Below are positions 27,916 through 36,741 of a stretch of DNA of 64,000 nucleotides, piece by piece (position 1 is the first letter of the stretch; each line of letters opens with the position of its first letter). The DNA lies in contig NZ_JAELVQ010000006.1 of assembly GCF_016428595.1 (NCBI RefSeq), positions 62,001 through 126,000 on the forward strand, read 5' to 3'. The DNA is from Snuella sedimenti (GTDB lineage Bacteria; Bacteroidota; Bacteroidia; Flavobacteriales; Flavobacteriaceae). The notes under the pieces are model-generated. The model searched no databases. It saw nothing but the letters and a program-made list of their open reading frames with translations, and had not been told where the DNA came from. The translations under genes were made by a program, and so were the position numbers.

Positions 27916-28485
27916 CTAGGAAATAAACGCATACAAAAAGAGAAGCAACACACTAAATGTTTCTTCTTCCATATGTGCCCTTAAGTATTTAAGAGCAATA
28001 GAAATCTGATTCTTTACTGTCCTGATAGAAATATTTAATTTATCAGCTATTTCTTTGTGTGACAAACACTCAAAACGGCTTAAGTAAAATATTTCCTGAC
28101 ATCTTTTCGGCAAATTTTGAGTATGCTTATAAATCATTTTTTCCAGATCCTGTGCAGTCATACTATCATATGGAGTATTATTAGTTTTTACAATATCGTA
28201 AAACTTATCAATATCCATATTAACAAATTTTGTATCTCTAAAGTGCTTATATATTCGAAATCTTAAAGATTGAAACAGGTATGCGGATATATTCTGAATA
28301 TCTGAAGTTTTATTATTTTTCCACAACGCAAAGAAGATGTCCTGTATCAAATCTTCACATAAATCTCTATCTTTTAAGATATTGTATGCATAAACATATA
28401 ACTTATCCCAATGTTTTAGATAGACGCTACGAAATACATCAGAATCATTTATATCCAACGTTTCATTATTTAAATATTTCTTCAT
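27916..28485 (-). CDS. ECF (FecI-like) RNA polymerase sigma factor
   Basis: 189 residues with sigma region 2 (YVYAYNILKDRDLCEDLIQDIFFALWKN) and region 4 (LPKRCQEIFYLSRFECLSHKEIADKLNISIRTVKNQISIALKYLR). It is the regulator of the SusC/SusD operon together with the adjacent FecR. The C terminus carries an extra hydrophobic tail (SVLLLFLYAFIS). A TATATTTG element (minus strand, 28517-28510) lies 25 bases upstream of the ATG and could be its own -7 box, although no well-placed -33 TTG is seen. Confidence 0.92.
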   Translation of the reverse strand: MKKYLNNETLDINDSDVFRSVYLKHWDKLYVYAYNILKDRDLCEDLIQDIFFALWKNNKTSDIQNISAYLFQSLRFRIYKHFRDTKFVNMDIDKFYDIVKTNNTPYDSMTAQDLEKMIYKHTQNLPKRCQEIFYLSRFECLSHKEIADKLNISIRTVKNQISIALKYLRAHMEEETFSVLLLFLYAFIS

Positions 28486-28754
28486 CTATCGTTATAAACA
28501 GCAATTTCTCAAATATAGAAATTTATTTAGTAAATACTATATCTATAAACCATGTCCTCTCTAATATTATCTAGATATTCTTAATTGCTTTAACTTTAAC
28601 ATTATTTTTTCTACAAAAACCAAATTTAAAACTTAAACCCCTCTATATCAACAAAGAAACTCCTTCAAATCAAATTACGTTTAAAATATTTTAATACATT
28701 TTTAGTGAACCTTTTTAGTACGTACCTTTAACACGTAAAATCTACCAATCTTTT

Positions 28755-29867
28755 ATGATCCTGATTAGTATTGTATATTTACTTTTAATAGGCAGTTTTA
28801 TTTATGGATTTAACAAGCTTAGATCTTATAGCATTAAAAATAATAAGGCTGAGATATCTTTTTCTATCATCATTCCTTTTAGAAATGAAGCAGATAACTT
28901 ACCCACATTACTAGCATCAATTGCTTACTTGGATTATCCGCATGATCAGTTTGAAATTATTTTTGTAGATGATAACTCCAATGACGCTTCAGCGGACTTA
29001 ATAAAAGCATCTTCAGCTAAATCACCATTAAACATCAGGTTAATTCCTAATGACAGACGTAGTGACTCACCAAAAAAAGACGCCATAACCACTGCTATCA
29101 GCCAAGCTAAATACGAGTGGATCATTACGACTGATGCCGATTGTAACTTACCAAAATACTGGCTACAAAGCTTCAATAATTTTATCCAAGAAACCGACAC
29201 TTTATACATAGCGGCACCCGTGACTTACTCCATAAAAAACACATTCTTAATGCGTTTTCAATTACTAGATGTATTAAGCCTACAAGGTGCCACAATAGGA
29301 GGCTTTGGTATAAACAAACCGTTTATGTGCAATGGTGCCAACCTATGTTATAAAAAATCGATTTTTAAGGATTTGCAAGGTTTTAAGGGCAATGATCATA
29401 TTGCTGGGGGTGACGATATTTTTTTTCTTGAAAAAGTAGCTAAAGCTTATCCGCAACAAATGCATTATTTGAAATGTAGGGAAGCTATAATTACTACGAC
29501 GCCACAAATGTCGTGGCAAGATTTAATATCCCAACGCATCCGCTGGGCTGCAAAAACAAGTTCCTACAATAATTGGTTCGGAAAATTTACAGGGTTTATT
29601 GTTTTGCTTATGAACGCTTTGGCCATTGCCTTGCTTATGCTAACTTTTATAAGTGTAACTTATGTTAAAAGTTTACTTTATGTCCTGCTCATTAAATTTA
29701 GTATCGATTTCTTTTTAATCTATAAAACGGCTTTGTTTTTTAATCAAAAAACGGCTTTAAGGAGTTATTTTTTTAGTTTCCTACTGTACCCCTTTTTTAG
29801 CAGCTATGTTGCTGTTGCCTCAACCTTTAAGGGCTATTCTTGGAAAGGTCGCACTTTTAGAAAATAA
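28755..29867 (+). CDS. membrane-bound family 2 glycosyltransferase
   Basis: 370 residues. An N-terminal membrane segment (1-20) precedes a GT-A domain with SIIIPFRNEADNLP, VDDNS (71-75), the metal-binding DAD at 127-129, the acceptor motif GGDDIFF and the QRIRW motif. Three C-terminal membrane segments follow. Such enzymes build cell-surface polysaccharides or glycolipids from sugar nucleotides. It is transcribed divergently from the sigma factor and is not part of the SusC locus. The acceptor is unknown. Confidence 0.88.
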   Translation: MILISIVYLLLIGSFIYGFNKLRSYSIKNNKAEISFSIIIPFRNEADNLPTLLASIAYLDYPHDQFEIIFVDDNSNDASADLIKASSAKSPLNIRLIPNDRRSDSPKKDAITTAISQAKYEWIITTDADCNLPKYWLQSFNNFIQETDTLYIAAPVTYSIKNTFLMRFQLLDVLSLQGATIGGFGINKPFMCNGANLCYKKSIFKDLQGFKGNDHIAGGDDIFFLEKVAKAYPQQMHYLKCREAIITTTPQMSWQDLISQRIRWAAKTSSYNNWFGKFTGFIVLLMNALAIALLMLTFISVTYVKSLLYVLLIKFSIDFFLIYKTALFFNQKTALRSYFFSFLLYPFFSSYVAVASTFKGYSWKGRTFRK

Positions 29868-29959
29868 TGTTTGATTTATTTTTGTAGCTTTACGTGTGTT
29901 TTGAAAAGTGCATTCTGTATGAAACGAACATTATCGAATAATTACTAAAATATAAACCT

Positions 29960-30823
29960 GTGAAAACTATATTTTCACTGCTATGCGCTCTTTTAATAAG
30001 TCCATTGTATTGTTCGGCACAAGAAACCTATACGGTTAATGGTGAGCAATTACTGCTTAAAACCGAAGTTAAAGGTGCTTTAAGCCTACTATCCTACCGC
30101 AATAAGGATCAATCCCGCTTTTTTATCAAAGACAAAAGCAATGATATTATTGAACTTATTCATCCCAGAGATGGAGGCAATACATACAAAAAAACCTTAG
30201 AATCGTTAACCCAAGGAAAGAATATGTCTGCCCAACTTGTTGGTTTTGGGCGTTACAGCTTAAAACAATTTGTTAAAGCCTATAACTCTAATGGCCATAG
30301 GAAATATGCTTACACCGATGAGCGTGTACAGGCGCAATTGCGCATAGGCATATATAGTGGTGTTACAAATCATCCCTTTATAGATACGCCAAGACAAGTT
30401 TCTGCTGCATTGTTTGGAGCCATCTTAGAGGTCTACGAAAAAAACAGTGCTGCTAGACAAAGTGGTTACATTAGTATTGAACAGGCTTTGGGTAATGTTA
30501 ATATGGGATACGCTTCTACTCAATTTGGACTTGGTTATAGATTTCGGTATATTAAAAATAGCTGGTTTAACGAATACCTCAACTTACAATTAGCCAACTT
30601 TACATTTTCGAACCGTACTTTTGAAAGTTCAAACGATGAAAATAAACATGAAAAGCGGGCTAGTTTTAGTGTCCCTTTAGTGTTTGGATTAGGAATGGAT
30701 ATAAAAGTTGGGGATACAAGTTTTATAACCCTAAACTACAACGAAATATTTGCTGTATTTGCAGACTACCACAACAGTTTCCCGGTTAACTTTATCATAG
30801 GGTATAAGTTTAATTTACCTTAA
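29960..30823 (+). CDS. secreted outer-membrane-like beta protein, GTG start
   Basis: 287 residues starting at GTG (29960), the only start that yields the signal peptide (MKTIFSLLCALLISPLYCSAQ). The first half is a small beta domain with tyrosine/lysine-rich strands. The second half (from about 125) looks like a beta-barrel: repeated strands with alternating hydrophobics and a C-terminal FIIGYKFNLP ending typical of outer-membrane barrels. I do not recognise a family. Its 3' end overlaps the convergent TonB-C-like lipoprotein gene by 14 bases. Confidence 0.6.
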   Translation: MKTIFSLLCALLISPLYCSAQETYTVNGEQLLLKTEVKGALSLLSYRNKDQSRFFIKDKSNDIIELIHPRDGGNTYKKTLESLTQGKNMSAQLVGFGRYSLKQFVKAYNSNGHRKYAYTDERVQAQLRIGIYSGVTNHPFIDTPRQVSAALFGAILEVYEKNSAARQSGYISIEQALGNVNMGYASTQFGLGYRFRYIKNSWFNEYLNLQLANFTFSNRTFESSNDENKHEKRASFSVPLVFGLGMDIKVGDTSFITLNYNEIFAVFADYHNSFPVNFIIGYKFNLP

Positions 30824-31286
30824 TAATAATGGGTAATTCAAATTCTGTTTTCACCTGTTGCCCTCTTTTTAAGGCTGGAAAAATTCGTGGTAGTGAATCC
30901 AAACTTTGTACTAACAACCGTTCTATATTCGGAATTTCTTTGGTTGTAAGCGAATCTATCTTTGCATTTAAAAGCGCTAATACACCCTTTTCGGAAAGCT
31001 GAAATTTCAAAACGATGGTATCTTGAACATCTTGGGTTACAATAAGTGACTCTTTTTGTAAATACTGTGCGATATGCGTTGTCAACACATGCTCAAAACA
31101 CAACTTGTGCGCTTGCTTAGTTTGCGATGTATCACATAAAGCAAAGCTTGGATAAGCATCAACCTCTTTCCAGTTAAAGGTTTTTAACTCTTCCTTTAAA
31201 ATGGCTTCGGGCGATGTTTTTTTTACATTAAAATACTCGCATGACACTAGTACCAAAACGACAAGAAAAACACAAATTTGTTTCAT
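30810..31286 (-). CDS. small lipoprotein with a TonB C-terminal-like domain
   Basis: 158 residues with a lipobox (VLVLVSC, Cys16). The C-terminal half (SEKGVLALLNAKIDSLTTKEIPNIERLLVQSLDSLPRIFPALKRGQQVKTEFELPIIIKV) matches the order of motifs in the three TonB-C repeats of the M56 protein encoded 1.2 kb upstream. TonB proteins are normally anchored by an N-terminal membrane helix, so a lipid-anchored TonB-C domain is unusual. It is the last gene of the blaI operon, 40 bases after the TPR gene. Confidence 0.65.
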   Translation of the reverse strand: MKQICVFLVVLVLVSCEYFNVKKTSPEAILKEELKTFNWKEVDAYPSFALCDTSQTKQAHKLCFEHVLTTHIAQYLQKESLIVTQDVQDTIVLKFQLSEKGVLALLNAKIDSLTTKEIPNIERLLVQSLDSLPRIFPALKRGQQVKTEFELPIIIKVN

Positions 31287-31326
31287 CGATTACATCTGAA
31301 ACCGAAAAATACAATTTTTTTGGTTT

Positions 31327-32469
31327 TTAATCTCCTTTTAATTCATTCTTCATGAATTTTTCCTTTTTCAAAGCCTTCATTCTGAAATTGACCATGTTCA
31401 AGTACGTACTTTTAGGAAACTTTTCTTTAAAGCCCTCGTACAATGCCATTCGTGTATCAATATCTTCATAATAGCGATCTTTCGTATAAACCAAATAAAA
31501 ATGGGCACTGTCACTATTTGGGTTTTCGTGTATTGCTTTACGAAAGGCTGCTATGGCTTCTTTATGCTTTTTTTGCCTGTTTAAAACCATGCCTAAGTTC
31601 TTATAGCCTTCTTCCAAAGATACGTCTTGTAGTTCCAATGATTCGGTAATATATTTTTCGGCATTTTCAAAATCATTTATACGTTCATAAAGTTGACCTA
31701 ACACATATAAGTTACTCGTATTATTTGGTTCATACTTCAAGGCTTCAAGACCTTGTTCAATCGCTTTTTCATATTCCAATATTTTAGCATAGGAATGGCT
31801 TAATTTTTCATGAATAAATTGCGAAGATTCATTGAGCGCTATTAATTTTTCAAACCAAACCGCGGCCTTTTCATACTGTTTTCGCAAATAAAAGTTCTGG
31901 GCTTTTAAATTAATCAACCCCTTGTTGTTCTCATAGGATGACAGGCCAATATCGATATATTTATCGGCTAATGTATTCTTTCCTTTTTTAAGGTACAGTT
32001 TTGCTAGGCTATAAATGGCTTTTTGATGTGTTGCATCTAACTCAATTGCATTATAAAACCTATTTGCAGCTGTAGAATCATTTATGCGCTCTAAAGCCAA
32101 ACCTAATTCGTAATGGTAATTTGGGTTTTTATGATTTAAATAAACTAATTCATTAAAAACAACGGCGGCTTCGTTGTATTTTTTTGTCTTATGCAGCAAT
32201 TTAGCGTACTCATATTTTAACAGAGCGTCTTCTGGATTTACATCAATACTGGCTTTATAGTTTTTTAGGGCTTCGTCGTAATTACCAATAGCAACATATG
32301 CTTTGGCTATTTTATCCAACACCTCCGATTGTTCTTTGTAAGCCTTATAATTTTCAATAGCCTTGGAATAATTGCCATTTATATACAGGCTATCTGCCTT
32401 ATTTAAATCCGAAGTCTGCGCTTCGATTTTAAACAGTATTAATAAAGATAAAAGTGTTAATCTAAACAT
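31327..32469 (-). CDS. secreted tetratricopeptide-repeat protein
   Basis: 380 residues: a signal peptide (about 1-17), then about nine TPR units from residue 25 to 350 (for example DKIAKAYVAIGNYDEALKNYKASIDVNPEDA and YKNLGMVLNRQKKHKEAIAAFRKAIHENPNS). It is a periplasmic protein-interaction scaffold; no enzymatic domain is present. It lies 2 bases after the M56/TonB gene and 40 before the TonB-C-like lipoprotein, so it is part of the BlaI-controlled operon. Confidence 0.8.
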   Translation of the reverse strand: MFRLTLLSLLILFKIEAQTSDLNKADSLYINGNYSKAIENYKAYKEQSEVLDKIAKAYVAIGNYDEALKNYKASIDVNPEDALLKYEYAKLLHKTKKYNEAAVVFNELVYLNHKNPNYHYELGLALERINDSTAANRFYNAIELDATHQKAIYSLAKLYLKKGKNTLADKYIDIGLSSYENNKGLINLKAQNFYLRKQYEKAAVWFEKLIALNESSQFIHEKLSHSYAKILEYEKAIEQGLEALKYEPNNTSNLYVLGQLYERINDFENAEKYITESLELQDVSLEEGYKNLGMVLNRQKKHKEAIAAFRKAIHENPNSDSAHFYLVYTKDRYYEDIDTRMALYEGFKEKFPKSTYLNMVNFRMKALKKEKFMKNELKGD

Positions 32470-32471
32470 AA

Positions 32472-35129
32472 TTATTTTTGAACTTGAAATATAATTGGTA
32501 ATGAATAAAGCACGTCAACTTTTTCCCCTTCATGTTCCCCTGGTATTAACTTAGGCATTGATTTAATAACACGTATGGCCTCTGCTTCCAACTCTGGATG
32601 TGGAGCTCTAGATCTTTCAATAGCAATAGCACCTTCTTTCGTAATTCTAAAAACCACATTAATACGCAATTTCCCTTTAAGTCCAAGACTTTTAGCTAAA
32701 TCGGTATTAAAATTTCTATTTACATGCTCCTGAATTTGAGTTATTGTACAGTCCTTTTGTTCGCTTTCATTATCCAAAGATGCACATTCTGGAAAAGTTG
32801 GCGCCTTGTTAACCACAGCAAAGGGTATTGAGTTATTAACGGAATCATCAGCATATCCAACAATGGCAGTTTCATCTAAAAGTTGTGTGTTATCTACCTC
32901 AAATACAATGGGTAAAGAATATGGCACCGTTACATTTTTCCCATTATGTTGTCCAGGAGTCATTTTTGGCAGCAATGAAATTACCCTAACCGCTTCTTTT
33001 TCTAATTCTGGGTGCGGCGCTCTGGAACGTATTCCCGTTATATTTCCTTCTGCATCTATTTTAAAAATCACATTGATACGCTGTCTTCCTGTTAACCCCA
33101 AAACTGTTGCTATGTCTGTATTAAACTTGTGGTTTACAAATCCGCTTATTTTATCAGACATACATCGTTTTTTCTCTTCGTTAGCTGTTAAACCTTCACA
33201 ACCTGGAAAGACAGGTACTTGGTCTATAACTGCAAAGGGCACTTCTATATCTTGGTCTGTGTTGTTTTCATGCCTTTTATCAGTTGAAGCATCTACCTTA
33301 TTGTTTTCTCCATAGGCAACTATTACAGTTTCATCAACAACCGATTTATCCTGAACTTGAAATATAATGGGTAATGTGTAAGGTACAATTACATTTTGAC
33401 CTCGTTGCTTACCAGGCGTTATTTTAGGGAGTGATTTAATAACACGAATAGCTTCAGCTTCTAAATCTGGATGGGGCGCTCTTGATCGTATACCAATAAC
33501 ATCACCCTTTGTATCAATTTTAAAGATAACATTAATGCGCTGTCTTCCTGTTAACCCTAAAGTATTTGCTATATCGGCATTAAAATTTCTAGCTAAATAT
33601 TCTTGAATCTTTCCAGACATGCAATTCCTTTTTTCTGTATTACTGGCTAATGCCTCACAGCCAGGAAACACAGGAGCTTGGTCTACAAGCGCAAAAGGCA
33701 CTTCAACTTCGTTTAGCATGATTAATTCTGACTCTTCATTCTTGTTTTCCTTACTATTCCCTTTTTTATAAAATACAGTCGACAACTTACCATCTGTTGT
33801 TAGCAAACCTCTAAAATTATCATCTTTTTTGAGTAACTCTATTTTACTTTTCTTTCTTGCCTTTTCTGCATCAGTTAATTTTTTTCTATCTGAAACAACC
33901 AGTCTTAAGATACCATCTTTAATATCGCTCTCCCACAATAATTTGGCTGCATCCGTTTTCTTGTATGCCAGATAATCGGCATAAGTCATTTTTTGCTGCT
34001 TACTCAAATCCTTTACGGGTGTTTCTCCTTTGTCTAACATGTACTTATCTGCCATTTGACTTTTGTAGTAGTCAACCCTTGATATAATATATAAATCGGA
34101 TTTGGGTTTATATGCGATTAATATCTCCGTAAAGGTCATACCCGCTTTTTCCATCTCCAGTATATTACTATAAAGCTTTTCTTTTAGCTCCTCATCATCT
34201 AATTCTTGATATTGGCCATCATCATCTATTTGTTGTGTAGTGATGTTATAACCTTCTTTCTGAGCTTCTGCAGAGGTATACACCAACATACCAAAGACCA
34301 CTGGTATTAAAAGAACATACTTGATGAGATTAATTTGTTTTGATCTTGATTTACTTAACATAACAATTCGTTTTTTGATTAATGATTGATTGAAAAATGT
34401 ATTGATGAAAGAAATATGTTTGGTATCAAAAACTTCTGATAACAAGTTTTGATAATATTGATTCTTGTCTTGGTATTTTACGGCGTGTGCATCGGCTATA
34501 TATTCATGAAGCGTGGCCATACGGATTTGGTACATGTAGACCAGAGGATTAAACCAAAAGAACACACGTAACATTTCAAAAAACATTAAATCGATAGTGT
34601 GCCGTTGTGTAACATGTACTAATTCATGCTTAACAATAGTTTGTTTATCTGCTTCTCTAATATGCTCTCCTAAAAATATATAATGGAAAAATGAAAATGC
34701 GGCGCTACTATTTAACAAACTAACAATAAACGCCTTACTTATTCGCTGTTTTGGGTTTTTGAATACAAAAAACAATATTCTGGAAAGCTTAAATAAAAAG
34801 AACGCCAAAGCAATTACAATACCTATATATAAAATAATTTCCCAGAAAGGCATGGTTGGTACTATTGTTACGGCATCTAGTGCTATTGGTACATTTACCT
34901 CTGTGCTTTCCTGTCCCAGTATAACAACCGGAAGCGCTTCTATATATTCCGTTGGGAGTGTTTCTTTTAAGTACTTTATTTTTATAAAGGGCAATAGTAT
35001 AGATAAAACAGCCGTTCCCAATAAATAAATCCTATTCCAGTTAAAAAAGGTCTCTTTATTTAAGAATACATCATAAACCAATAGAAAGAACAATTGAAAA
35101 ACTATGGTTTGTAAAATGTAATGTAGCAT
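32472..35129 (-). CDS. BlaR1/MecR1-type M56 peptidase fused to three TonB C-terminal domains
   Basis: 885 residues. The N-terminal part (1-280) has four membrane segments and an M56 metalloprotease domain with HELVH (H168-H172) and a downstream HEYIADAHAV. After a fourth membrane segment and a charged linker (280-475) come three copies of a TonB-C-like domain at about 478-595, 630-747 and 768-885. Each opens with VPFA(L/V)VDQ and FPGCE and ends with LPIIFQVQ-like strands; each also keeps two cysteines. M56 proteins sense a signal and trigger cleavage of BlaI. The repeats could couple that to energy transduction at the outer membrane. It lies 2 bases after blaI. Confidence 0.88.
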   Translation of the reverse strand: MLHYILQTIVFQLFFLLVYDVFLNKETFFNWNRIYLLGTAVLSILLPFIKIKYLKETLPTEYIEALPVVILGQESTEVNVPIALDAVTIVPTMPFWEIILYIGIVIALAFFLFKLSRILFFVFKNPKQRISKAFIVSLLNSSAAFSFFHYIFLGEHIREADKQTIVKHELVHVTQRHTIDLMFFEMLRVFFWFNPLVYMYQIRMATLHEYIADAHAVKYQDKNQYYQNLLSEVFDTKHISFINTFFNQSLIKKRIVMLSKSRSKQINLIKYVLLIPVVFGMLVYTSAEAQKEGYNITTQQIDDDGQYQELDDEELKEKLYSNILEMEKAGMTFTEILIAYKPKSDLYIISRVDYYKSQMADKYMLDKGETPVKDLSKQQKMTYADYLAYKKTDAAKLLWESDIKDGILRLVVSDRKKLTDAEKARKKSKIELLKKDDNFRGLLTTDGKLSTVFYKKGNSKENKNEESELIMLNEVEVPFALVDQAPVFPGCEALASNTEKRNCMSGKIQEYLARNFNADIANTLGLTGRQRINVIFKIDTKGDVIGIRSRAPHPDLEAEAIRVIKSLPKITPGKQRGQNVIVPYTLPIIFQVQDKSVVDETVIVAYGENNKVDASTDKRHENNTDQDIEVPFAVIDQVPVFPGCEGLTANEEKKRCMSDKISGFVNHKFNTDIATVLGLTGRQRINVIFKIDAEGNITGIRSRAPHPELEKEAVRVISLLPKMTPGQHNGKNVTVPYSLPIVFEVDNTQLLDETAIVGYADDSVNNSIPFAVVNKAPTFPECASLDNESEQKDCTITQIQEHVNRNFNTDLAKSLGLKGKLRINVVFRITKEGAIAIERSRAPHPELEAEAIRVIKSMPKLIPGEHEGEKVDVLYSLPIIFQVQK

Positions 35130-35131
35130 AA

Positions 35132-35491
35132 CTAATTCTTTTTATTGATCTCTTTTAAAACAGATTCCAACTCTTCCAAACTGATATCGTTTTTTTTGAC
35201 AAAGAAGGATACCATGCTTTTAAAGGATCCTTGAAAATAGCCATCGACCAACTTGTTAATAGATTGGTTACTGTATTCCTGTTTGGGTATAACAGGGAAA
35301 TACACATGCCCCTTCCCTTCCTTTTCATAATCGACAAACTCCTTACCCTCTAAAATCCGAACAATGGTAGATACCGTATTATAAGCGGGTTTTGGGTCTG
35401 GAAATTCTTTTATTATGGCTTTTACATTGGCCTTTCCCAAACGCCAAAGTATTTGCATGATCTCTTCCTCTGCTTTTGTAAGTTGCTTCAT
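35132..35491 (-). CDS. blaI: BlaI/MecI-family transcriptional repressor
   Basis: 119 residues, the usual length. It has the winged-helix BlaI motif (LTKAEEEIMQILWRLGKANVKAIIKEF ... AYNTVSTIVRILEGKEFVDYEKEGKGHVYFPVI) and a C-terminal dimerisation helix region (FFVKKNDISLEELESVLKEI). It represses its own operon until the M56 partner is activated. Three 16-bp palindromes of the BlaI type precede it. In Bacteroidota, BlaI/M56 pairs without beta-lactamase genes are common and probably sense envelope stress; no beta-lactamase gene is in the window. Confidence 0.9.
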   Translation of the reverse strand: MKQLTKAEEEIMQILWRLGKANVKAIIKEFPDPKPAYNTVSTIVRILEGKEFVDYEKEGKGHVYFPVIPKQEYSNQSINKLVDGYFQGSFKSMVSFFVKKNDISLEELESVLKEINKKN

Positions 35492-35559
35492 CTCATTATG
35501 TTTTTAATTACCATATCATGACCTCAGTTTTCACTTTTAAATAGAACAAAAACCTATTC

Positions 35560-35619
35560 AACTAAGTTTTTAGTTCAACAAATATAACTAAAATTATAGT
35601 TGAAACTAAAAAATTAGTT
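35560..35619. promoter_or_regulatory. three BlaI-type operators with embedded promoter element
   Basis: Three 16-base palindromes, AACTAAnnnnTTAGTT, lie at 35560-35575, 35586-35601 (one arm with a mismatch) and 35604-35619. Each keeps ACTA-6 bases-TAGT, the arrangement of classic BlaI/MecI sites. Between sites one and two, TATATTTG (35586-35579, minus strand) matches the -7 consensus. This is the natural control region of the blaI-M56-TPR-lipoprotein operon. Confidence 0.75.
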
Positions 35620-35947
35620 TTAAAAGTTAAGTTATTGATTTTATTAAAATTAAAAACATTAAAAAGAAGAAGCCCTATGGGTCTCTCACCTCCATAGGGC
35701 AGTAAATTGCTATTATCAACAAGAAAAAATTGAGGGATTAATTAATTTTTGTAGTGTTGACAGTATCAAATATAAAAATAAGTCTGATCTTTTAACTGCG
35801 GAAAAACCGCAACAACCTTATGGTTTAATTATACTTTTCAATTATATCAATTGTTTTAGAGGCTAAAAAAAAATTCACTTTAAAGAAATTTCTTCCAATT
35901 TGATCAAAATATATGGGTTTAACAAAGAATTTATTGAGATAAACTAT
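35620..35947. other. gene-free stretch with a minus-oriented hairpin
   Basis: No credible coding frame was found. GCCCTATGG (35672-35680) pairs with CCATAGGGC (35692-35700), and on the minus strand a T-rich tail (TTCTTCTTTTT) follows, so it can act as a minus-strand terminator. A small hairpin TGCGG/CCGCA is at 35797-35811 and a TATATTTG (-7-like, minus) at 35774-35767. Together these could bound a short minus-strand RNA of roughly 90 bases, but a -33 element is not visible. Confidence 0.35.
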
Positions 35948-36037
35948 CCTCGAGACAGCGTCTTAGGCTGTACTCGTCACGTTAATGACAATGTAAACGA
36001 AAACCCCGAGGTTGCGCTTCGAGGAATTCTTTTTTTT
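35948..36037 (+). ncRNA. structured element with plus-oriented U-tract, candidate RNA
   Basis: CCTCGA (35948-35953) pairs with TCGAGG (36019-36024) and AGCG (35957-35960) with CGCT (36015-36018), a 10-bp stem with a 3-base bulge, followed by AATTC and eight T (36030-36037). An internal hairpin GTCA/TGAC lies in the loop. No plus-strand gene lies upstream for about 5 kb. The segment can also be read as an ATG-less frame ending NENPEVALRGILFFD, so a decayed gene or mobile-element remnant remains possible. Confidence 0.35.
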
Positions 36038-36059
36038 GACTAGGGTCTGTTAGCACTAA
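36036..36059. repeat. dispersed 24-base repeat, copy 2
   Basis: It matches 13608-13631 in 22 of 24 positions. Here it starts in the U-tract of the structured element and ends over the stop codon of the response-regulator gene. Confidence 0.5.
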
Positions 36060-36730
36060 ACAAAACCTTTGTCCCTTGCTGCCTGTAAAAGCGATTCATC
36101 TTGCCCATCCTGAATGGAAAACAACTCTTTTAATTGCTTCTTTCTTTTCTCTACAGCACTTAAAGAAATATCCAAATGTGAAGCTAAGTTTTTTGTTTTA
36201 ACGCCTTGCGACAAAAGGTGCAATATTTTTCTATTTTTTTCATCTATTACAATATCACTAGTAATAGACTTTCTTATAAAACTATTTACAGTACCGCTAT
36301 AAAATGGCGGGTTATTAAGCACTGCCTGGAATGCACTGGCCAACTCACTGGATGTTAAGTCACTTTTAATTAAAAACCCTTCGGGATCGATGTTCTTTAT
36401 TATGTTATGAATTCTAAATGGTTCATTAAACATAGTAAGGATTACAATCTTGGCATTTGGCAATACCTTTCTGGCATATTCTGCTAAGTCTTCGCCCGAT
36501 GTCATCGTACCGTCCTTAGACGGCGGTAAGCTTATATCAACAAACAGCATGTTATAAGGTCGCTCTTTTTGAATGGATCCATCCATAAGCGTAACTGCCT
36601 GATCGCAATTATTTGCTATATCTATTGCTAAGTTTTGATGTTCCTTTTTAGTAAACAGTAAGGTATTTTGATATCCTTCAATGATCATAGGGTGATCATC
36701 AATCATTAAAATTTTAATGTCTTCGGTCAT
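36056..36730 (-). CDS. NarL/LuxR-type response regulator
   Basis: 224 residues: a receiver domain (1-135) with acidic pocket DD at 11-12, phosphoacceptor D65 (FVDISLP) and the switch lysine in LIKSDL, then a LuxR-like helix-turn-helix (about 165-222, RKILHLLSQGVKTKNLASHLDISLSAVEKRKKQLKELF). It is 11 bases downstream of the histidine kinase gene, its evident partner. The C-terminal stop lies in a dispersed repeat. Confidence 0.9.
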   Translation of the reverse strand: MTEDIKILMIDDHPMIIEGYQNTLLFTKKEHQNLAIDIANNCDQAVTLMDGSIQKERPYNMLFVDISLPPSKDGTMTSGEDLAEYARKVLPNAKIVILTMFNEPFRIHNIIKNIDPEGFLIKSDLTSSELASAFQAVLNNPPFYSGTVNSFIRKSITSDIVIDEKNRKILHLLSQGVKTKNLASHLDISLSAVEKRKKQLKELFSIQDGQDESLLQAARDKGFV

Positions 36731-36741
36731 GGTATTTGGTT

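Noticed and set aside
32806-33315. 169-codon plus-strand frame opposite the TonB repeats
   Set aside because: It is a shadow of the repeated M56/TonB coding sequence; its apparent internal similarity only mirrors the sense-strand repeats.
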